A DNA stretch of 64,000 nt, from positions 30,755 through 94,754 of the forward strand of contig CAUYLG010052095.1 in NCBI GenBank assembly GCA_963573385.1, given 5' to 3'. How positions within the stretch are numbered: position 1 is the stretch's first letter; the number at the start of each line of letters is the position of its first letter. Origin of the DNA: Cacajao melanocephalus. Lineage: Eukaryota; Chordata; Mammalia; Primates; Pitheciidae. A program made the translations under genes and the position numbers. The notes under the pieces are model-generated. The model ran no database searches. It had not been told where the DNA came from and saw only the letters and a list, made by a program, of their open reading frames with translations. Of the stretch, positions 30,300 to 64,000 are shown in pieces.

Positions 30300-30708
30300 A
30301 ATAAGTTAAGAGCAGCTTGTTTTTAATGAATCTGAGCCCAGAATACAAAGCAGGGTGTAGCAGATAGATGCCTTGATGCTAACTGTAAACAATGGCTTTT
30401 TCTTCCCCCATGAACTCGAGTTACAGGAAGCGTTTCAGAGAGAGGATAAGACATTTGACTCTATTTTTTAAAAATCACCCTGAAAGCTAGCAGTTTTGTT
30501 GCCGTTTAAAAGGTTCCCGATATACTCTTACCCTCAACCAACCCACCATGTTTATCAATTCAAATTTGAGAACTTTCTTGACCCAAGAGATTTTGTGGGA
30601 AGAATTTCTCTTTTGAGATATTCAGCGTGCAAGGATCATTTTTCTTGGCTTTGTTGCTGATCTTGTTGAACTTTGATCAATGGCTGATGAAGGAAGCCCG
30701 CGTGGTTC
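30300..30708 (-). other. ALDH2: ALDH2 3' UTR
   Basis: About 400 bp of non-repeat sequence between the stop codon and the ATTAAA signal, matching the human main 3' UTR in length and content as I remember it. It is free of Alu, unlike both flanks. The exact cleavage site is estimated. Confidence 0.8.
30322..30327 (-). terminator. ALDH2: ALDH2 poly(A) signal ATTAAA
   Basis: tttaat on the plus strand gives ATTAAA on the gene strand, about 380 bases after the stop. No AATAAA is closer. Confidence 0.7.
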
Positions 30709-56640
<25,932 letters not shown>

Positions 56641-56764
56641 CTACAGTGAGAAGGAAAGAAGTTCTCAGGACCAGCTCTCAACCTAATAGTGACCACCAGT
56701 ATTGTAAGGAATAAAAAACACACACAAGGAAAAGCAAATATGAATTAATTTCAGAGTGGTATAG

Positions 56765-56897
56765 CCTAGAAATGAAAAGCACAGGCCTTGCAGACAAACT
56801 AGGCTGGAATGCCCACTCCATCAAGTGACCTTGGGTAAATCATTTGACTTTTCAGTGCCTTGGTTTCTTTGAAAAATGAAGAGGATGTTCTTACTTG
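56765..56897 (-). repeat. MIR (reverse)
   Basis: tgaccttgggtaaatcattt with a following tttctttgaaaaatgaag. Confidence 0.65.
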
Positions 56898-57370
56898 TTT
56901 TAGTTATCCATTGCTGTGTAACAAAGCACCCTAAAACTTGATGGCTTAAATTGATTTCTTATGCCCAGATGATGGTTGGACTTATCTGGGCAGAGTTCCC
57001 TTGCATGGCTGCAGTATGAGGGGCAGCTAGGGTCACAGTCCCCCAACTGTGAGGCTGGATGTGCAAGATGGCATCTGCATTCACTCATCTAGCACCACGT
57101 GTCAGGTTGGGGTTCCTGACTGCATGGCTGACTCAAGCTAGTCCGAATTTCCACATGGCAGCTGGCTTCTCCTAAGACAGTATTCCTAGAAACCCAGGTA
57201 GAAGCTGAAAGGCTTCCTAAGATGTAGCTTCAGAAGTCACCTGGCCTCATTTCTACCACCAAATTCTGTTGGTCAAAGTGAGTCACAGGCCCAGTCCAGA
57301 GTCCCAGGTTGAGGAGAGAGCCTCCCCTTCTCCCTAAGAGGAATGACAAAGAATTTGCAACCACCTTCAT
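56898..57370 (+). mobile_element. Old MLT1-like LTR in ALDH2 intron 1
   Basis: It begins ttatccattgctgtgtaacaa and gatggcttaaa, typical of diverged MaLR LTRs; the rest is too diverged to subclass. Confidence 0.5.
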
Positions 57371-57423
57371 TCTATTCCACTCCCACACAAATTTGTTGTG
57401 AGAACTAAATTAAACTTATTTTT

Positions 57424-57716
57424 ATTTTTTTTTTTTGAGACAGGGTCTTGCTCTGTCACCCAGACTGGAGTGCAGTGGTGCAATCACAGCTCCCTGTAGC
57501 CTCTTCCACCCGAGCTCAAGTGATCTTTCCACCTCAGCCTCCCAGTAGCTGGGACCACAGGCACACACCACTACACCCGGCTAATTTTTGTATTTCTTGT
57601 AGAGATGAGGTCCCTCTATGTTGACCAAGCTGGACGGGAACTCCTGGACTCAACAGATCCTCCCCGCTCAGCCTCCCAAGGTGCTGAGATTACAGGTGTG
57701 GCCACCATGCCCAGCG
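57424..57716 (-). mobile_element. Old Alu
   Basis: Diverged. Confidence 0.85.
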
Positions 57717-58130
57717 TTAGATTATTATTTCATTCACTCAGCAAATGCTTAATGAACAGCTGCAATGGGCCAGGCATAGTTCTAGGACTGAGAACACAAT
57801 AGAGCCAAAAGCCAACAAAGACCATGCTCTCATGGTGCCCATGAAATAAAGAGGCAATCAAATACAGATCACTTCATACTGTACAGACGAGGGCAAAGGG
57901 AAGAACAGGATCCAGAGAAGGTGACTACAGTGAGGGGTAGAGGTGGCAAGCAGCAGGCTGCCCTGAGGAGCAGACATTTGACTGAGTCCTGAATGACGAA
58001 AAGGAGGGGTCCACAGGAAGAGCTAGAGGACCGGCAGTCCAGGCTGTGGAACAGCAAGTGCAAAGGCCCCAGGGCAGGAATACGTCTGGTGGATTTGAGA
58101 AAAAGCAAAGGTGGCAAGAGTGACTGGTGA
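57717..58130 (-). repeat. L2 (reverse)
   Basis: cattcactcagcaaatgctt, gggccaggcatagttctagg and gcaagtgcaaaggccc are reversed L2. Confidence 0.7.
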
Positions 58131-58357
58131 ACCAAGAAGGAAGTGATTAAAAAATGGGGTCAGGGAGGAGTGCGGGTCCCAAGACACCCTTAGTTCCTCT
58201 GGCTTATAATTCAGACCAGGCCGTCACCCAACCAAGCCACGTTTGGGGGAAGACTTCCTTCCTCATGAGGCCGATACAGGGAATGAAAGCCCCTCCATTC
58301 GCTCAGAGGAAGGGTTCTTACCTATTACCTAAAGTCACCTATTAAAGTGCCAGAGTT

Positions 58358-58657
58358 GGCCGGGTGCAGTGGCTCACGTCTGTAATCCCAGCACTTTGGG
58401 AGGCCAAGGTAGGCAGATCACGAGGTCAAGAGATCAAGACCATCCTGGCCAACATGTGAAACGCTGTCTCTACTAAAAATACAAAAAAATTAGCTGGGTG
58501 TGGTGGTGCACGCGTGTAGTCCCAGCTACTCAGGGAGGCTGCGGCAGGAAAATTACTTGAACCAGAAGCCAGAGGTTGCAGTGAGCCGAGATCACGCCAC
58601 TGAACTCCAGTCAGGGTGACAGAGCGAGACTCCATCTCAAAAAAAAAAAAAAAAAAA
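58358..58657 (+). mobile_element. Alu
   Basis: Full-length. Confidence 0.9.
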
Positions 58658-59042
58658 GTGCATTGTTTGCCATCTTGCTCTCCAGGTACCGGGCGATGGT
58701 CTTGGGGAGGCAGAGAAGACATCTCCCAGCAAGCTGATCCCTTCAGGCTTTGTAAACCAGTCTCCTGGCAGGGTCCATGGTCACCTCACCAGTGCTGGGG
58801 CAAAGGCCACAGGTGACATGAGGCAAAGAAATCTGCCTCTTTGCCTACCTTCCTTGGGGGTCCCTCTCACCCCAGCATCCCTGCATGGCCTGGGCCTAGA
58901 ACTCCAGTGAGACATCTGTGGTCGCTCTGGGCCAGGGTCTCTTACGATAAACAACACGGAGCTGCCAAGCAAAACCTGGAGTGAGGCTCACAGCAGGGCT
59001 GGGGAGGGGCGACCAGGCTCATCAGTCAAAAGTAGACGTTCA

Positions 59043-59480
<438 letters not shown>

Positions 59481-60299
59481 CTGCGCCAAGCATGGAGTGA
59501 ATGCCCAATGCCATGACGATGGTGGGATGGTGACAGAGTGCCCCAGGAAGGAATCGCTCAGGTAAGGGCCTAGCAGGAGTCATGTTCCCAGGCTGTTCTG
59601 CATAATCTCTGTGGTGGAATCCGCAGCTGTACACCCACAAGAAAGGCTCTTGGCCTCGGAGAAGAAACTGTGTAAACATTAACCAAGGTTTTGGAAGCAT
59701 ACTTGTGTGGTTTCATATTAGTTGATCAATCATTACTCTTTAGGGAAATGGCATCCTTTTTTCTTCCCACAGGAGGGTTGGGTCATTTCCAGTGTTGGGA
59801 CAGGTGTGGCATAAAGAACTGGAGACGTGGCAAAGCCAGGAGATGGCCAGACCTAAGTTCAAGTTGGACTATGCTGTGCCTGGGCAGCAGGCCCTGGGTG
59901 TTTGCTCCCCAACTCTGAGCGTCGGCTCCTCCTCTGGGTGCCTGTGGAGGAGAGGGGAGCTCCCAGGGCTGCCTGTTATAAGATGGGGGCTCACAGGTGT
60001 TGGGGGCAGGCAGGCAGCCTGCAGTCATTAGGTGAGTGTCCTTCTCTCCTTCCCCTTGCAGCACAGGCTCAGGGTTCACACCTCACACGCAACTGCCTCG
60101 CAGCAGAGCACTTCGGTCAGCAGGGTTAGGAGGGTACAGAGAAGCACCAGATTGGGCTGGGTGGATGTAGATTTGGTTTGCCTTGTACTGTCCCCCAGCT
60201 TCTCCTTCCTCCTCCAGCTAGGGAGGAAGTCCACTCAGCCCCATGTGTCATGGACACTGCTAACATTTACTAGCTACCCCTCAAGCAGCAGCCCTGCAC

Positions 60300-60490
60300 C
60301 AGGGTTTCTGTATACTTGGATTGTTCCCATTTAAACATCATAGCAAACCTAGGAAGTGAACTTCATCCTCTCCACTTCACAGCAGAGGATGCTGGGCACA
60401 GAAGAGATCCAGCCACTTGGCTCTAGGTCACACAGCAGCAAGGCAGAGCCAGGATTTGAAGCCAGGTCTTTGGGACTCTAAGGCCTGTGC
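60300..60490 (+). repeat. MIR
   Basis: ggtcacacagcagcaaggc and ggatttgaagccaggtct. Confidence 0.75.
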
Positions 60491-60632
60491 CCTTTGCTCA
60501 GTTCTTCCAACTCCAACCTCCAGCCATAGCCCAGGTCTGCCTTCAAGGAGGTTGGAATTCTTGATTCCCAAATCTCCATCTTCACGGTTTACTTGTTGCC
60601 CCAACACAGGTTGATTTCAAATTTTGATTCTG

Positions 60633-60916
60633 AGCCAAGCACAGTGGCTCATCCCTGTAATCCCAGTACTTTGGGAGGCTGAGGCAAGTGGATCATTTGA
60701 GGTCAGGAGTTTGAGACCAGCCTGGGCAACTTGGTGAAACCCTGACTCTACTAAAAATACAAAAATTAGCTGAGCATGGTGGCACTCACCCGTAATCCCA
60801 GCTACACAGTAGGCTGAGGCAGAATTGCTTGAATCTAGGAGGTGGAGGTTGCAGTGAGCCAAGATTAAACCACTGTACTCCAGCCTGAGAAACAGAATCT
60901 CAAAAAAAAAAAAAAA
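60633..60916 (+). mobile_element. Alu
   Basis: Full-length. Confidence 0.9.
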
Positions 60917-60948
60917 TGTTTCTGCATGTTGTAAAAAGCACCAACCTA

Positions 60949-61429
<481 letters not shown>

Positions 61430-62543
61430 GACAAATGCACTTTTAAGACAAGTGATCGCCATTCCAGTAACAGCTGCGGCAAACATTCTTTCACATGCAT
61501 TTTTGCAAACGTGGGGCAGATTACTGTGCAGAAATGAGAACTACTGAGTTAGAGGGTAACAGGATCTCTCTTCACCTTGGATATCTTGTTCTCCATGCCA
61601 GGCAGAAACTTGGTGGTGATGGTGGTGGCCAAGGGGCTCAGAAGCTCGAGCAGGGTCAGTGCCCAGAGCAGGACAGCTGGACCTTGGGGGTGGAGGCTGG
61701 ACCAAGGCCAGGAGGGAATGAAATTCTGGCAACCACCCCCAGACCCCATGACAGTGGGCATTCATCATCTGGCCAGGGTCTCCAATGAGAGGCTAAATTG
61801 TGCTCAGTAGCTCTGATTTAAGAAGGCAGAACACATTCTTGCAAGATTTCACTTCAAGCTTTGATGCATGAAAGAACCAGGCATGTTTCCTGGGAAATCC
61901 CCGTCCCTGGAACACCGTATTTGCCCAAAGAGTAAGTGAGCTAATGCCGTGGTTTTGCAGCCCAGGATGATCCCGACAGCAGGTGCTCTTTCACTTACTA
62001 ATCTGCAGTTAGGTAATTAAGTCTGGTGGAAAGCAGATGCCATTGCTTGTATTGCAAGATTCCAGGGAGTAAAGTTCAAGACAAACACGGAATGCCACAC
62101 ACATTCCCTCTTCCCTACACAACATCCAGAACCCTGGGTTAAGTGGGGATTAAGACGAAGGGCAGCTGTCTCCCCAGGCTTGCTGGGGACACTCCCCACC
62201 CGAGACTAACCCAGGAAGATGGCCGCCAACCTTCCTCCCCACTCCCCCACCCCATGGCCTTTTCTCACCACTTCCAAGATGGGAGGTTTGATTCTACTCT
62301 GGACTGTTTACCAGGCAGGTGCAGTTTCAATTTGTTGTTCCTCTTATGGTTTGGCAACCTCTGTCTTGCTGTGATGGACTTCCCCTGGGCCAATTTCACC
62401 ACCCTCTGTGCATCCCCACATTCCCACTAATAAAAACTCCCAAAGTATTTGCAATAAGGCCCTTTTGAATAGAAATACTGAGTTCCCATTAAGCAACCCC
62501 TTTCCTCACTTCTGGAGCACAAAACTGTAAACACGGTTTCAAA
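61430..62543. other. ALDH2 intron 1, unique stretch
   Basis: 1.1 kb without recognised repeats. No exon-1 presequence or CpG island found. Confidence 0.6.
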
Positions 62544-62874
<331 letters not shown>

Positions 62875-63104
62875 TCATCATTCAATAAATATTCACCCAA
62901 CTGTGATCCTCTGCCAAGGTGCTGGGTGCCAGGAATGCAAAAGTGAACAATACAAACATGATTGTCCCTTAAATGTTTATGAATACATTCTTATTATCTG
63001 ATCATTAGTCAGGGAGGTCAAGTTCACATTAAGTTGTAAGTCTGAAAGTGGGCTTCAAATTCAACCCTGCCCAACTTTCAGACACATGCCCTTATATATA
63101 CTTA

Positions 63105-63260
63105 ATCTGAACTTGACCTCCCTGAGCCTCAGTTTCCTCACTCGCAAGATGGGACAGCAATAATAGCTGGCTTATAGAGTTGCAGGTAGGATGAAGGGTG
63201 AAATGCAGGTAAAAGTCCTCAGCAGAGGGCCTGATAGATAACAGGTGATGGATAATCATG
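63105..63260 (-). repeat. MIR (reverse)
   Basis: cctcagtttcctcactcgc and gatgggacagcaataatagc. Confidence 0.7.
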
Positions 63261-63534
63261 ATTACTGGAGCAGGGGAGACATACACTTGTCCACAACATG
63301 TACATTCTCAACTCAACTTGACCTCAGGAACACAGACATTATTATAGCCCTGTCATCTGAAACTCAAGTATGTCCCACAGATTCTGGGCGGGCAGGAAGT
63401 ACTGAATGGCCATTTGTGTTCTCTGATTAAAAACATGTTATTAGAAGAAGAAGTAACCAAGGTGGGACCCGGTGAAACCTCCAGACTCTCTGGGCTGCCT
63501 AAATCTATTTCTATAGAGGCTCTTAAAACTCCTA

Positions 63535-63794
63535 GCTGACCGTGGTGGCCCATGCCTGCAATCCCAGCACCTCTGGTGGCTGAGGCGGGAGGATCACTTC
63601 AGCTCAAGAGTTTGAGGTTCGCTAAACCATTCGTAGACGACCTGCTTCTGGGTCGGGGTTTCGTACGTAGCAGAGCAGCTCCCTCGCTGCAATCTATTGA
63701 AAGTCAGCCCTCGACACAAGGGTTTGTAAAAAGAAAAAAAAAATTAAAAAATTAAATTAAATTAAATAAATAAAGAGTTTGAAGTTGCAGTGAG
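63535..63794 (+). mobile_element. Alu fragment hosting the 28S rRNA retrocopy
   Basis: Alu parts 63535-63619 and 63774-63794. Confidence 0.8.
63620..63727 (+). pseudogene. 28S rRNA 3'-end retrocopy with poly(A)-like tail
   Basis: The 108 bp match the very 3' end of mature 28S rRNA as I know it, with one difference seen (an A at 63691 where I expect G, a CpG loss), and stop at the mature end. An A-rich tail (63728-63773) follows. A near-perfect direct repeat, aagagtttga, flanks the insert (about 63606 and 63773). The host is an Alu. This is the signature of L1-driven retrotransposition of a 5'-truncated rRNA. The frame across it is not a gene. Confidence 0.9.
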
Positions 63795-63799
63795 TTTTT

Positions 63800-63910
63800 T
63801 TTTTTTTTTAAAGAAAGAAAAAGAGAGGAAAGAAAGTGAGAGTGAAAGAAAGAAAGAAAAAGAATGTATGAGAGAAAGAAAGAGGAAGAAAAAGGGGGAG
63901 AGAGAACAGG
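63800..63910. repeat. T-run and GAAA-rich purine tract
   Basis: T13 followed by ~90 bp of almost only purine on the plus strand (gaaa, gaga units), ALDH2 intron 1. Confidence 0.85.
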
Positions 63911-64000
63911 ATTCTTGTTCTACTGCCCAGGCTAGAATGCAGTCTAAAAATGGGTATTAAAAACCTCTATTATGCCAATAATTGTGTTTAACAATGGAGA

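Noticed and set aside
63552..63755. A 67-codon frame at the right edge
   Set aside because: It translates Alu plus 28S rRNA sequence.

Overview
This window is nuclear DNA of an anthropoid primate. It holds parts of two neighbouring genes of the human 12q24 region, and both read on the minus strand here, so the window is the reverse complement of the usual chromosome orientation. Every protein-coding exon I could place belongs to MAPKAPK5 (PRAK kinase, left) or ALDH2 (mitochondrial aldehyde dehydrogenase, right). Splice sites and phases agree across all joins. Several codons differ from the human proteins as I remember them: MAPKAPK5 Asp8Glu and Ser21Asn; ALDH2 Asp77Glu, Ile266Thr, Val269Leu, Thr376Ser, Ile390Val and Ile430Met. 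This suggests a non-human catarrhine, probably an Old World monkey, but only an alignment would settle it.

Layout. 1-18,651: MAPKAPK5 exons 7 to 1, so the exon numbers fall from left to right; exon 8 onward lies beyond the left edge. About 18,600-19,450: a CpG-rich, probably bidirectional promoter with a perfect CRE and an inverted CCAAT box. About 19,430-21,920: where the divergent lncRNA MAPKAPK5-AS1 is expected on the plus strand, known by position only. About 21,900-30,300: intergenic DNA made mostly of Alu, L1, MaLR LTR, L2, MER5 and MADE1 copies. 30,300-56,640: ALDH2 exons 13 to 2, from a non-AATAAA poly(A) signal up to exon 2. Exon 1 with the mitochondrial presequence is not in the window. 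56,641-64,000: part of ALDH2 intron 1.

The MAPKAPK5 part covers residues 1-193: glycine loop, ATP lysine 51, HRD loop, DFG, and activation-loop Thr182. The ALDH2 part covers residues 39-517: catalytic Cys319, Glu285, Asn186 and Glu416, plus residue 504, the East Asian flush-variant site, which encodes the active Glu here. Both reading frames are intact.

Roughly half of the DNA is repeats, with about 75 Alu or Alu fragments. The less ordinary items are: (1) a polyadenylated 28S rRNA 3'-end retrocopy inserted inside an Alu; (2) three half-Alus that share private diagnostic changes and the same truncation point, suggesting a short Alu lineage with its own source; (3) a ~150-bp unique segment copied from ~1.6 kb away into the end of an Alu; (4) a mirtron-like hairpin matching miR-6761, abutting ALDH2 exon 11; (5) a GC-AG intron in MAPKAPK5; (6) an 18-bp minisatellite starting a few bases after the ALDH2 exon 12 donor; (7) direct repeats either side of in-frame ALDH2 exon 10. 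I found no prokaryotic, CRISPR or mobile-gene system; most open frames in the window are antisense Alu translations.
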